DNA of 64,000 nt from Bacteroidales bacterium (GTDB lineage Bacteria; Bacteroidota; Bacteroidia; Bacteroidales; WCHB1-69), in contig JAFXTE010000010.1 of the NCBI GenBank assembly GCA_017525245.1, positions 1 through 64,000 on the forward strand. Reading direction: 5' to 3'. Shown here piece by piece: positions 18,963-27,710 of the stretch (position 1 is the stretch's first letter; each line of letters begins with the position of its first letter). The notes under the pieces were generated by a model. The model saw only the letters and a program-made list of their open reading frames with translations, was not told the origin of the DNA and searched no databases. The position numbers were made by a program, and so were the translations under genes.

Positions 18963-20123
18963 CTAATATGCATAATCCCCGTTCTGTTTCACAAAACTTC
19001 GGGCTATCTCGTATGCTGTTTGGTAGTCTTTTTTCTCATACTGATAGTAGCTCCACGCAGAAGTGATCACATGGTAGATACCCCTGCCTCCATTTTCTGA
19101 ATAGCTACTGCCGTATTGCGTCTTGACGTTGTTGATGTTGAAGATTTTTGCCAGTTCCACCCCACTCATTACAAGGTTGTTTGCAGTCAGGTCATGGGCC
19201 AGCGTTGCGATGATATGAAATTTGTTATCTCTTGAAGATTTGTCCACGCACGCTACCGTTTCGTCTTCCCAATCATCAGGGCCTTTGGGCAAAGATTTCC
19301 ATATCATATAATTTGACAGATCTTGAATGATGGAATTAACATAGTTGCCAATACCTATGCCGCTATAGAGTCCCATCCAAGTGGGATGCGGAAGTTTGAA
19401 TAAATGCGTGTCAGTATTCCGTAAATAATAATAGTCATACGGGATGCCCTCTTTGTGTGCGATTTTGAGAATGTTGCTCTTATTGCTTGGGTCAATGTTA
19501 TAAATATTGCTCAATGACTCATCACTTATGATGCTGTTGACATCTGTTCCACTGGATAACAGGAAAATAACTTTGGGATGGCATGAATTGATAATGTGAT
19601 TCAAATCATCAAATTTTGCGCTGGCATTCTTCACTTGTTCCCAATCTGCGAGATTGGCACCTTGTCCTTTGCTACTTACTTCAAATCTTTCAATTGAATT
19701 GGCGTTAGCCCAGACAAAACTCTTCAGCACGTCCAATGCATTTCCGTTTTTACTATTCGCTGAGGTTAAATCCTTAAGATCCACTTTGTAGAATTCCGAA
19801 AAGAATTGAAGAACAAAGCCCCAAAAGGTGGCATGTAGATTGTCTGCCCATTTCAGAAATTCCAAACTGTCAATACAGCTATCTGTGTCCATCAAATATT
19901 TTTCCGGAGACATTTCCATGAATGATTCCATAGAATTCCAACCGTATGTTTCAATGCCACAAAAAGCAAATTTATACTTGGCGCGACAATAGTTGCTGCC
20001 CACTCCTGGAAAATGAGGGCCGGTGACACCCTGCATGTTTATTCCTTTGACTTCTTTCTTGAAATCTTCAATAAGCTGGGAATATTCGCAATTTCTTCGG
20101 TCAATTACATCGGGTATTTCCAT
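18963..20123 (-). CDS. Unknown protein with possible uracil-DNA-glycosylase-like fold
   Basis: A 386-residue cytoplasmic protein. Three segments follow the order seen in the UDG superfamily: a strand with G-x-E (KFAFCGIETYG), a second strand with a glycine-rich end (HPKVIFLLSSGTD), and an HP-containing loop (LFKLPHPTWMG). Catalytic residues cannot be confirmed by eye. The C-terminal 120 residues are separate and unrecognised. I chose MEIPDV (20123) because the open frame upstream to 20174 lacks any promoter or codon support. The gene is AT-rich. The protein at 42132-42740 has a similar plan. Confidence 0.45.
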   Translation of the reverse strand: MEIPDVIDRRNCEYSQLIEDFKKEVKGINMQGVTGPHFPGVGSNYCRAKYKFAFCGIETYGWNSMESFMEMSPEKYLMDTDSCIDSLEFLKWADNLHATFWGFVLQFFSEFYKVDLKDLTSANSKNGNALDVLKSFVWANANSIERFEVSSKGQGANLADWEQVKNASAKFDDLNHIINSCHPKVIFLLSSGTDVNSIISDESLSNIYNIDPSNKSNILKIAHKEGIPYDYYYLRNTDTHLFKLPHPTWMGLYSGIGIGNYVNSIIQDLSNYMIWKSLPKGPDDWEDETVACVDKSSRDNKFHIIATLAHDLTANNLVMSGVELAKIFNINNVKTQYGSSYSENGGRGIYHVITSAWSYYQYEKKDYQTAYEIARSFVKQNGDYAY

Positions 20124-20684
20124 ATTTTGAATGTTTATTAAAAAGTCATATTTGACAATACGAAAACAGCGCACCCCTTCCGCCCTTCAGGTGGAAAAGG
20201 CATCGCCAAACGCCACGCAACACTGAAAAACTGAAAAGAGTACGCCTATAGCAGACGTACCTATCAGTGTGCCCCGTTGCTAAAATTTGGCGATTTTTTT
20301 CCACGGCCACACTATAGCTTACGCTATCTTCAAATACGCTGCAAACATACAAAATATTTCTGTTCGGCATACTCTTTCCGTTTTTTTGCCTGCAAAAATA
20401 AGGGACAACTGTGCCATTCCACAGCACAGTGCCGCCTGCCATGGGAAATGTGTGACGGTAGATCACCATAGAACCATAATGGTCGCTTGCCTGTTTCATA
20501 CGGCAAAAATAACCATTCGCGCTTTGCGCACGTTGGTTCTATTTTGTTCTAATTCGACGGAGACTGCGGGGTTGCCCGCACAATAGCGGCGTGCGGATCC
20601 GATAGATAGCCGCATCGTGCTATAAGGTCCCGCACTCTTTCGGAGTATGGCAACGCGCTGTCAACCTTATAGGCAAAAACATCC
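20124..20684. other. 560-bp gene-free stretch
   Basis: No gene is supported. A 117-residue frame on the minus strand (20146-20499) is open but lacks a promoter-linked start, and its product is unlike a folded protein. Several short inverted repeats are present (GTACG at 20240-20244 with CGTAC at 20256-20260; GCGGGG near 20568). Sequence of this kind could be a decayed gene or structured RNA; I cannot tell which. Confidence 0.35.
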
Positions 20685-22127
20685 TTATGCGAACAAATCC
20701 TCCATCGTGACAGTCCGTTGGATGCGCCCGCTGTATTCGTTGTAGCGGAGGCCGAATGTGGTGATGAGGGTGAGATGGATGTTCCGCCGGTTTTTGGTCA
20801 GTTCACGAAGCCTTTCGGCACGATGGCGGAGTTTTTCCTCATACAGCTTGTCAATGACGAATTCCTGGTTGCAATATTTGATTTCACAGAGGTTGATTAC
20901 CCTGTCGGCACGGTCAATGAGCATGTCGATTTGCATTCCGGGATGTTCCTCGTCGCCGGTGATGACGAGAGACGAGACTTTTGTCTGAATTCCGGCTATA
21001 CCAAGTGCGGCCTTTATTTGACGGGAATGGGCAAAACAGACCTCCTCAAAGGCGAACCCTTGCCATGCCGCAATTGCGGGCGACAAAACGGAATGCTGCC
21101 AAAAGGACTCGTCGTTGGTGCCTCTCTTTTCGATGAAATTCAGATAGAACAGACAGAAATTGTCAGTCAGTTTGTAGTATTTCTCCTTATTCTTGTCCAA
21201 TGGCACGAAAGAGGTGGTGAAATCGCTTGCAGTAAGGGCATTTAGTGTTTTTGTCAACGTTCCGCCGGTTGTTATGCCGAGCTTCTCCGAAATCTCTTTT
21301 CTGCTGAAACCATAGCGACGGGTGGCCAGTAGCTTTACTATGGCCTTGTAGTCATCAGGATTGCCGAAAAGCGAGGCGAACAATCGGTTGAATTCCTCTT
21401 GAAGCGGTGCGTTTTGTGCAAAAAACAGACGGTCGATGTTTTGGGCAAGTGAAAGACCTGTCCGGAAATAGTTCAGGTAATAGGGGATACCTCCTATCGC
21501 CATATAACTTTGTACAATGTCGTAACGTTCCAGCTCGATCTTCTTGTGCTTCAAGAACTCTTCACACTCTTTCAAAGAGAATGGGGATAGTTTCAAATGG
21601 TAAGTCACCCGTCCGTACAGTCCGCCTTTGTTGTTCAAAAGTGTATCCTCCATCCATGAGGTGGCTGAACCGCAAACAATCAGCAGAAGATCGGGTCGCG
21701 AAGACGCCCAACCGTTCCAGAAATGTTCGAAAGCTGTGACGAAGCCTGACCGGGGAGTGTCCATCCAGGGCAGTTCGTCCAAGAACACCACTTTTTTCTC
21801 CGTCCCTTCATGTTTCTCGATAAGTTGTCGAAGCATTCTAAACGCTTCCGGCCATGAAGTCGGACAGCATATATCCCTTAGCCCGTATTCCCGCAATGAC
21901 ACGTAAAATTCCTCCAGCTGACGCTTTGTCAATTGCTTCCCCTTTATTTCGAGCGGCGACACCCCCGTATGGTAAAACACGAATTGGTTTTGGAAAAATT
22001 CTCTGACAAGGAATGTTTTTCCAACACGACGGCGACCATACACAGCGACCAGTTCCGGAGAATCACTTTCTCTTAGATGCTGTAATTCAGCCTGTTCATA
22101 TTTTCTTCCAATAATCGTCTGCCCCAT
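20685..22127 (-). CDS. AAA ATPase with DUF234-type C-terminal domain
   Basis: A 480-residue protein of the archaeal-type ATPase family widespread in Bacteroidetes. Walker A is LVAVYGRRRVGKT, Walker B is KKVVFLDELPWMD, and a sensor strand LLIVCGSATSWM follows. A winged helix comes after residue 270 (FSRKEISEKLGITTGGTLTKTL), and a nuclease-like domain closes (MQIDMLIDRADRVINLCEIKY, with D and E-x-K). The role is unknown; such genes cluster in variable regions. The promoter (-7 box, complement of 22151-22158) is flanked by an inverted repeat at 22173-22205. Confidence 0.88.
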   Translation of the reverse strand: MGQTIIGRKYEQAELQHLRESDSPELVAVYGRRRVGKTFLVREFFQNQFVFYHTGVSPLEIKGKQLTKRQLEEFYVSLREYGLRDICCPTSWPEAFRMLRQLIEKHEGTEKKVVFLDELPWMDTPRSGFVTAFEHFWNGWASSRPDLLLIVCGSATSWMEDTLLNNKGGLYGRVTYHLKLSPFSLKECEEFLKHKKIELERYDIVQSYMAIGGIPYYLNYFRTGLSLAQNIDRLFFAQNAPLQEEFNRLFASLFGNPDDYKAIVKLLATRRYGFSRKEISEKLGITTGGTLTKTLNALTASDFTTSFVPLDKNKEKYYKLTDNFCLFYLNFIEKRGTNDESFWQHSVLSPAIAAWQGFAFEEVCFAHSRQIKAALGIAGIQTKVSSLVITGDEEHPGMQIDMLIDRADRVINLCEIKYCNQEFVIDKLYEEKLRHRAERLRELTKNRRNIHLTLITTFGLRYNEYSGRIQRTVTMEDLFA

Positions 22128-22142
22128 ATTGCTATTGTTTTA

Positions 22143-22234
22143 TTCAGCCGCAAAGATATAAAAAATATCGGATTTGGCTGATTTGATATTTATTATTCAG
22201 CCAAAAGTGTGTTGTTTGTGTCGGATTTGGCTGG
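22143..22234 (-). promoter_or_regulatory. Promoter with four GGCTGA half-sites
   Basis: TTTGGCTGA (22173-22181) and TCAGCCAAA (22197-22205) form a perfect 9-bp inverted repeat. Further half-sites are TTCAGCC at 22143-22149 and TTTGGCTG at 22226-22233. TCGGATTTGGCTG also occurs twice about 52 bp apart. The -7 box TATCTTTG is the complement of 22151-22158. This looks like an operator region for the ATPase gene at 22127; the regulator is unknown. Confidence 0.5.
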
Positions 22235-22250
22235 ATAAGACCCTGCGACC

Positions 22251-23816
22251 CTACCGGTTCTTCACACACCTGACGGAACGCCCGGTGCGTTTGAGACTTC
22301 CGTGATAGATTCCGAAAACAGGCATGTCATGATCGACATAGCGGTAAGGGGCCTTGTAGGTGCTGTACTCTGTCGAGGTCCAGAAATAGGCGCTTTGATG
22401 GAAGTAGTTGTTTTCGCCGCCGATGACATCGCCGGCAGGGAGCGCGGAGAATCCCGTGGCATTGTTCGTGGCACGGTCGTGACCGGGAGAGTGCTGAAGA
22501 TGCGCCTCCTCGCTGGAAAATTCATCCCAGCTGGAAGTGTCGGCCAACGCTTTGCCGATGTGCGAGCCTTCGTTGTCACAGACATATCGGTCGATGCTGC
22601 TCACGTGCGACTCCAAATCGTTGAACTCGGGCACGCTGGGCAGGTGCCAGCCGTCGGGACATACACCCTGCACTCCGCTCGGGTTGGCGTCGGAGGGGGA
22701 TTCTTTTCCGATGGCAGCTCTCCAGTTGTAGAGGTACCCATAGACCGCCACATTCCGTTTGTCGTGGTTCGGATAGTAGCGATAGGGTTCGGAGTCGGAA
22801 TATTTCGCCGTGTCTATCGGTACAGAAGTGCCATCGGCGTAGCGCGTGGTGCGCAGGTTCTCGCGCATCCAACATTGGCATCCGATTTGCACGGTGGTGT
22901 AGGTGTTGCCGTCGATGTCGGTCACGGTGGGCGCATCCGGACAGGGGCGACCGTCGAACTCGCCGGTCCTGAATCGCGCCTGCAACATTGCTTCGGCATC
23001 GGCACGGCGCGACCGCATCCAAAAGAGGGCAAGAACCGATGCTAACAGCAATAGCAATGTCGCAACCAACGCCATCTTGCGGCGACGTATTCCGGTCAAC
23101 ACGTCATCAGCCGTGTTGGGCCGAGCGTTGCGGTCTGCGCGAGTGCAGCGACGGGCAGCGCCGCGCCAGAAGAAGGCTCCGGTGGGCATCATCTCGCGCA
23201 GGATGGCCCCCGCCGCGTAAAGGTCGGCTCGGCCGTCGAGCGTTTCTCCGGACTGTTGCTCGGGCGACATGTACTTGGGCGATCCGACGGGCTGTTTGAG
23301 CACGGCAGAGTCATCGCTGTCGGCCAACCCGAAATCGATGATTTTCACATTGCCGCCGTTACGCGTGATAAGGATATTGCTGGGTTTCAGGTCTCGATGG
23401 ATGATTTGCAGACCATGAAAGTAGCGCATCGCCTCCATCAGCTGCCGGGCCACCCGCTTGCGCGCAGCTAACGACGGCTTGGCGTTCAGGAAGTCGGCGA
23501 GCGTGACACCGTCCACATATTCCATCACGATACAGTCTCCGATTACCTTGTCGTTCTCGAGGGAGAAGAACCGCACAATGTTGGGGTGGTCCATCCGCTT
23601 CCCCAACTGGAACTCTCGGGCCAACAGTTCGCGGCGTACGAGGTCGTCGCGAAATTCGGGGCGCAAAGCCTTGAGCACGAACCACTGTCCTTTGCGCCGG
23701 GCCTTGTAGAGCACATTGATTGCGCCTTCCGCCAACAGAACATGCCCTGTAAACACATCCGACAACTCGAGGTCGTCGGCCGTCACTTTGCCCGATGTGG
23801 AGATGTTGTCGTTCAT
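22251..23816 (-). CDS. Ser/Thr protein kinase - membrane helix - FISUMP domain fusion
   Basis: A 521-residue protein in three parts. Residues 20-230 are a Hanks-type kinase: VLKALRPE (Lys), IIHRDLKPSNI (catalytic loop), IIDFGLAD (DFG) and GSPKYMSPEQ (activation segment). A basic stretch and one membrane helix (ALVATLLLLLASVLALFW, about 248-266) follow. The last 230 residues are a FISUMP-type surface domain (TVQIGCQCWMRENLRTTRY, GYLYNWRAA, CPDGWHLPS, TGFSALPAG, FWTSTEY). The kinase should be cytoplasmic and the FISUMP part extracytoplasmic, a receptor-kinase layout. It overlaps the upstream gene by 4 bp. Confidence 0.88.
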   Translation of the reverse strand: MNDNISTSGKVTADDLELSDVFTGHVLLAEGAINVLYKARRKGQWFVLKALRPEFRDDLVRRELLAREFQLGKRMDHPNIVRFFSLENDKVIGDCIVMEYVDGVTLADFLNAKPSLAARKRVARQLMEAMRYFHGLQIIHRDLKPSNILITRNGGNVKIIDFGLADSDDSAVLKQPVGSPKYMSPEQQSGETLDGRADLYAAGAILREMMPTGAFFWRGAARRCTRADRNARPNTADDVLTGIRRRKMALVATLLLLLASVLALFWMRSRRADAEAMLQARFRTGEFDGRPCPDAPTVTDIDGNTYTTVQIGCQCWMRENLRTTRYADGTSVPIDTAKYSDSEPYRYYPNHDKRNVAVYGYLYNWRAAIGKESPSDANPSGVQGVCPDGWHLPSVPEFNDLESHVSSIDRYVCDNEGSHIGKALADTSSWDEFSSEEAHLQHSPGHDRATNNATGFSALPAGDVIGGENNYFHQSAYFWTSTEYSTYKAPYRYVDHDMPVFGIYHGSLKRTGRSVRCVKNR

Positions 23817-24397
23817 AGGCGCGGTTCTTTACATATTTTCACTTCCCCGAGGCCTCCCCGCTTGCCGACCACGAAGACGGAGGCCGGCTCGTCACCGTGT
23901 TTGAAGTCGTAGAGATAGAGCGGTTGTCCTACAATAAAGCAGCCGCAATGGAAAGTGTCGCCGATTTGGAGTTTGGAGTTCACGGATTCCGTCACCTCGA
24001 AGTGCCCCTCACCCAAATGCAGGAACCGGCATCGGCGGTCGGGCTGCCACGTCACCAAGACGCTGGCGTCCTTTGCGATGTCGTTGGCGTAAAGGGTGTC
24101 GTTGAGGACGTAGTGGGAGGTCTCGCCATGGGTGGCGTGATGTTGCAGGAAGTCTTGCCAGTCGCGGAAGCCCACACAGCGAGCCAGCAACGAGAGCGTT
24201 GTCGCGTTGGTGGAGCCGTAGCCCTTCACGTAGCCCCAGATGCGCTTGAGGGTGGAGTCGCTCAGCGTGTCTTGGCATCGCACGGCAATCGTTTCTCTGA
24301 GAAAGGCGAAATCGGCGGGTGTGGTGACACTCCGCCCTATGGATTGCTCAATCATCTGGCGCAAAGCGGCAATTTCATTGTCGTAGGGTTCTCTCAT
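23813..24397 (-). CDS. Unknown partner of the receptor kinase
   Basis: A 194-residue cytoplasmic protein. The N-terminal 85 residues are helical (MIEQSIGRSVTTPADFAFLRE, TLSDSTLKRIWGYVKG, LSLLARCVGFRDWQDFLQH) and look like a helix-turn-helix bundle. The C-terminal 100 residues are a small beta barrel. The stop overlaps the kinase start by 4 bp, so the two are translationally coupled and probably act together, for example as regulator or substrate of the kinase. I know no family for it. Confidence 0.6.
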   Translation of the reverse strand: MREPYDNEIAALRQMIEQSIGRSVTTPADFAFLRETIAVRCQDTLSDSTLKRIWGYVKGYGSTNATTLSLLARCVGFRDWQDFLQHHATHGETSHYVLNDTLYANDIAKDASVLVTWQPDRRCRFLHLGEGHFEVTESVNSKLQIGDTFHCGCFIVGQPLYLYDFKHGDEPASVFVVGKRGGLGEVKICKEPRL

Positions 24398-24485
24398 CGT
24401 CTTGTATAAGAATTGGGCGGGCTAGATAGATAAGAAAATTAGCAACCAATTGACTAATAATTCTCGGTGTTGTCGATCATATCAA

Positions 24486-24764
24486 CTATTTCTTAAACAG
24501 CTCTGCATGGGTACCGGTGTTGGTCATGATTAAAACCATTCTGGCTTTAATTTTTTTCCAAACTAACAGCCAATCATCTTGTATATGACATTCAAATAAC
24601 CCTTTATATTTCCCTTTCAATTTGTGTGGCTTATATTTTGCGGGCAAGGTGCCTTGCTCACTCAAAATTTTCACGGCTTCGAAAAGCAATTTCAAATTCA
24701 TTCCACGTTTAGCACACCGTTCAAGGTTTCGCTCAAAGTTAGGAGTGGTCTCTATTTCGTACAT
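24486..24764 (-). CDS. YafQ/RelE-type mRNA interferase toxin
   Basis: A 92-residue protein of the YafQ branch: YEIETTPNFERNLERCAKRG, LPAKYKPHKLKGKYKG, FECHIQDDWLLVWKK and LIMTNTGTHAELF. The H-x-L-x-G, H-I-x-D-D-W-L-L-V-W and final H-x-x-L-F positions match the active-site layout of the family. It cleaves ribosome-bound mRNA. It overlaps the upstream antitoxin gene by 13 bp. Confidence 0.92.
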   Translation of the reverse strand: MYEIETTPNFERNLERCAKRGMNLKLLFEAVKILSEQGTLPAKYKPHKLKGKYKGLFECHIQDDWLLVWKKIKARMVLIMTNTGTHAELFKK

Positions 24765-24967
24765 AATTCCTGCATTTTGTTTTCAAAATCCTCGAAAGAA
24801 GCGAAATGATGTACGTTTCCTTCATCAATTTCTGACATGGATTTGTCAATTTCGGGATAAGAATCTTGCTCTGTCATTTCGATGCATTTCACCCTTAACT
24901 CCTTGGCCAAGGCGATGAGTAGATCCAATTTTGTTTGGTTGTTGGTTGTTAAAGCAATTGTTGCCAT
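24752..24967 (-). CDS. Antitoxin of the YafQ-type pair
   Basis: A 71-residue acidic protein (MATIALTTNN, then LDLLIALAKELRVKC, ending FENKMQELCTK). Size, position directly before the toxin and a 13-bp overlap identify it as antitoxin; the sequence is too short for a firm family, but resembles a short RHH or disordered type. ATG 24967 is preferred over 24991, because the -7 box (complement of 24989-24996) overlaps the longer start. Confidence 0.78.
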   Translation of the reverse strand: MATIALTTNNQTKLDLLIALAKELRVKCIEMTEQDSYPEIDKSMSEIDEGNVHHFASFEDFENKMQELCTK

Positions 24968-25068
24968 TTCCGTTCTTGTTTTAATTTGCAAAGGTACTCT
25001 TTTTTCAATATCATACCATCATGGATGATGTTTTTTTTCATTTTAGTTCGTCTTTTCAGTGGTTACGG

Positions 25069-25581
25069 CTACGCTATCGGATCGCCGCAGTACTTCCGCC
25101 GCAGGCATTTCGCGCAGTGCAGTCCCATCCACACCTCGTCGAACTGCTGCATCGCCTGTTGCACCAGCTCGGGTTCGTCGGTGAGGATGCCCGCCTCGAA
25201 GTTGCGGGTGTTGGCCCCTTTCATCCCGATGCCTGCGCCAGTGAGGTTCGCGCTGCCGAAATAGACCGCACTGCCATCGAAGACCAGCATCTTGAAATGG
25301 ACACGGGGACATAGCACCCGCTCTAACCCTTTCGCTAACGACGGGTACTTGTCGAAGTCCTCGCGGAAGGCGGGTCCCGGCTCCTTGGCGTGGATGAGCC
25401 GCACCTCGACACCCTTCCGCACCAACTGCGCCAAGACTGCCAGGAACGGCAGCGTGCCGTCCCCGACTTTCACGTAGAGGTCCTTGATGTCGGCGGTGCC
25501 TATCCACAGCGACTTCCTGACGGACGCCACGCGGGAGAGGACGAGGTTGTAGTGGTCGGTGTTGGAGATGTAGGTGAGCAT
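25069..25581 (-). CDS. Phospholipase-D-like protein, copy 2 of 3
   Basis: 170 residues, differing from copy 1 at about 7 positions. The HFKMLVFDG motif, GSANLTGAG and the Cys cluster are intact. Nucleotide similarity to the other copies starts sharply at the CGCTATCGG end, near the stop codon, and stops at the start codon, so the gene body moved or converted as a unit. It follows the RadA-like and DUF932-like genes. A -7 box (complement of 25609-25616) lies in the gap, so it can be transcribed alone. The start at 25581 matches copies 1 and 3. Confidence 0.85.
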   Translation of the reverse strand: MLTYISNTDHYNLVLSRVASVRKSLWIGTADIKDLYVKVGDGTLPFLAVLAQLVRKGVEVRLIHAKEPGPAFREDFDKYPSLAKGLERVLCPRVHFKMLVFDGSAVYFGSANLTGAGIGMKGANTRNFEAGILTDEPELVQQAMQQFDEVWMGLHCAKCLRRKYCGDPIA

Positions 25582-25667
25582 AATTCGGATGTCTAATAAT
25601 TTTGTTGGCAAAAATACGAGATTTCCTTACACAAAAAGAGATAGGCAAACAGAAAAAGAACCATTTG

Positions 25668-26729
25668 TTACCCATAGATATTCTGGTACGTTCGAATGTC
25701 GCGCTTCTGGTTGAGCAGCTCTACGCTTTGCGCCATCAGTTCCGAGCGGCGCGTGTCGTGCGCGGGCCACAGCTGGTTGTGGGTGGCGAAGGCCGTAAGG
25801 ATGTTGAACAGCTGCCATACGCTCATATTGCTGACCGTCAGACTCTGCTCGTATGGACCGACGAATAGGCCCGCCCGCTCGTAACGGTCGAGGTTCTCCT
25901 GGTAGGGGATGAGTTGTGCGGCATCTTGCTCCTCCATCCCGGAACGTTGCAGCAGTTTGCTACCTAATCCCAACTCCCGCAATGAGGCCTTGGTGTTCAG
26001 GGCCGCCTTCGCATTCGCTAACATCTTGTCGCGGTTCTGCTTGAGTTGCGGGTGGCCGCTGCCTATCGAAAGCATCCGCTTGAGCGTGGTCTGGTCCTCC
26101 AACGTGTTGGTGCGCATCAGACGGCTTTGCGTCATCTGCGTGCTCCCGTTGGTGCAGACCTGCCGTACATAATAGTTGCCGAAAGCAATCTCGGTGGGAT
26201 TCCACCGCAGCCAGATGCCGTTGTCCACAATTTCGTCGTTGGGCGCAATCTCCATGTATTCCGGATGCAGCGACTTCATCAGGATGGAGACTTGTGATCC
26301 GTTGTTGTACTCCACGCTCTCCGGCTCGAAGCGGTTGTCGTCCATAAACATCTCGGCAAAGTCGAAGAAGGACTCTGGAGGGATGATGTGGTGGCTGGTC
26401 TGGAGTACGCGGGTGATTTGCCGGCTGTTGGTGTCGCCGACCAGGATGATGCGCTCTTTGTCCTTCTTGCCGGCCTGGGCGAAGAAGTTGCGCAGGTTGG
26501 CGACACCGTTGCCACCAAACGAGTCCTGCGCCATCTTGCTCTGCTTGGGCAGAATGCCGAAGTAACGGTCGATGTTGCCGACCATGTCCGGTGTGAGTTT
26601 CACGGTGGCGTTGCCGATGCGGTAATGGTTCTCGTCCAAGGCCACGATGTCGTTTTTGTCCACCTCCCGATAGCTGACGGGCTGGAGCAGAAATTGGTTC
26701 TTTGCAATTTGATAATCAGTGTGTTCCAT
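25668..26729 (-). CDS. DUF932-like phage/plasmid-type protein (tentative)
   Basis: A 353-residue protein. The central segment GIWLRWNPTEIAFG followed by YYVRQVCTNGSTQ resembles the R-x-V-C-T-N-G core of DUF932 proteins, which occur on plasmids, phages and defence islands and are of unknown function. The rest (ERIILVGDTNSRQITRV; helical C-terminus) is unrecognised. It starts 5 bp after the RadA-like gene ends, so the two form an operon under the operator-bearing promoter at 27652. It may act on DNA together with the ATPase. Confidence 0.5.
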   Translation of the reverse strand: MEHTDYQIAKNQFLLQPVSYREVDKNDIVALDENHYRIGNATVKLTPDMVGNIDRYFGILPKQSKMAQDSFGGNGVANLRNFFAQAGKKDKERIILVGDTNSRQITRVLQTSHHIIPPESFFDFAEMFMDDNRFEPESVEYNNGSQVSILMKSLHPEYMEIAPNDEIVDNGIWLRWNPTEIAFGNYYVRQVCTNGSTQMTQSRLMRTNTLEDQTTLKRMLSIGSGHPQLKQNRDKMLANAKAALNTKASLRELGLGSKLLQRSGMEEQDAAQLIPYQENLDRYERAGLFVGPYEQSLTVSNMSVWQLFNILTAFATHNQLWPAHDTRRSELMAQSVELLNQKRDIRTYQNIYG

Positions 26730-26734
26730 AATTT

Positions 26735-27577
26735 TTAAGTTGAATTGTTATTGAAAAGTTTGTCGAATTCGGAGGCGAAGTCGCGGAGCTGCGCCGACAC
26801 GTTGCTCTGCAGTTTGCGTAGTTGCAGGTCTTGCTGGTATCGTTCTTCGTCGTAAAATACGTCGCCGGTGGCGTTGAGGTTGTAGTAGAGTTTCACGCCC
26901 ACGTCGCCTCGGCGGTGTTTGGAGAAGGTCACGTAGCGGTCGCTGTAGATGTTCTTGGCGTTGTCGAGGCGCAGCTCCATCATCGCGGTGATCATGTGCT
27001 TGAGGCGGTTGGAGCCGATGAACGCGCCGCTTTTGGTCACCTGCTGGATGGTGAGGAAGGTAGTGTTGATCTGTCGGGTGTTCATCGCCTTGTTCTGCTG
27101 TTTGATAAGGCACAGCAGCATACTTTCGGCCTTCTTCAGCGTGATGTTCTCCTCCTCCTTGACGATGCCCTGTAGCTCGTGGAACGAGTCAATGGCCACG
27201 ATGTCCCAGCCCCGTTCCAGAATCGCGGTCAGTGTCTCCCAGTTGTGAGTGTCCTCATCTATCTGGCTTTCAATGAAAAGGATGTCGAGATTGCCGAACT
27301 TCGGGAAGCGTTGCACATAAATGGCGAGGTCTATTTCGTTCATCTCCGCGCTGACGAAGAGGATGCGCAACTCGGGCTGCAGCTGCTGGATGTTGGCGAG
27401 CATATCGAGGATGATGGTGGTTTTGCCCACGCCCGGGTCGCCGATAACCATATAGTTGACGCCTTTGGGCAGACCGGAGTAGGAACAGAGCAGCCTGTCG
27501 AGGACGGTACCGGTGAGGTAGTTCTCGAAGAGACTGCTGTCGAAGCGCAGGTCGCACATTCTTACGGTTTCGGTCAT
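26735..27577 (-). CDS. RadA/KaiC-like RecA-fold ATPase
   Basis: A 280-residue protein: Walker A in VIGDPGVGKTTI (about residues 43-53), RILFVSAEMNEID, Walker B in WDIVAIDSFHELQ, and a DNA-binding-loop-like stretch (INTTFLTIQQVTKSG, SNRLKHMITAMMEL). This is the core of RadA/Sms or KaiC-type RecA-fold proteins, without RadA's zinc finger and Lon-like domain. It is probably an accessory recombination or remodelling ATPase. The frame extends to 27733, but that extension crosses the promoter at 27652, so MTETVRM (27577) is chosen. Confidence 0.75.
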   Translation of the reverse strand: MTETVRMCDLRFDSSLFENYLTGTVLDRLLCSYSGLPKGVNYMVIGDPGVGKTTIILDMLANIQQLQPELRILFVSAEMNEIDLAIYVQRFPKFGNLDILFIESQIDEDTHNWETLTAILERGWDIVAIDSFHELQGIVKEEENITLKKAESMLLCLIKQQNKAMNTRQINTTFLTIQQVTKSGAFIGSNRLKHMITAMMELRLDNAKNIYSDRYVTFSKHRRGDVGVKLYYNLNATGDVFYDEERYQQDLQLRKLQSNVSAQLRDFASEFDKLFNNNST

Positions 27578-27651
27578 ATCATATAATTTTGTGGCGAAAA
27601 AACAATTTTCAGGCAAGCGGCAAGGAATTCTGCTATTCGCAGATTCTGCGG

Positions 27652-27688
27652 CAAAGATAACGGACAGGTGTGCCAAAGTGTGGCATAG
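27652..27688 (-). promoter_or_regulatory. Shared palindromic operator + -7 box, site 3 (RadA-like operon)
   Basis: The -7 box TATCTTTG is the complement of 27652-27659. The palindrome at 27669-27688 reads CTATGCC-N7-GGCACA in promoter direction, 9 bp upstream of the box. It drives the RadA-like and DUF932-like genes, with a leader of about 75 nt similar in length to that of site 2. Confidence 0.78.
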
Positions 27689-27710
27689 CGGTGGCGTTTT
27701 AAGAGCGACT

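Noticed and set aside
20146-20499. 117-residue open frame on the minus strand
   Set aside because: No promoter-linked start, odd composition, and it crosses inverted repeats; not supported as coding.
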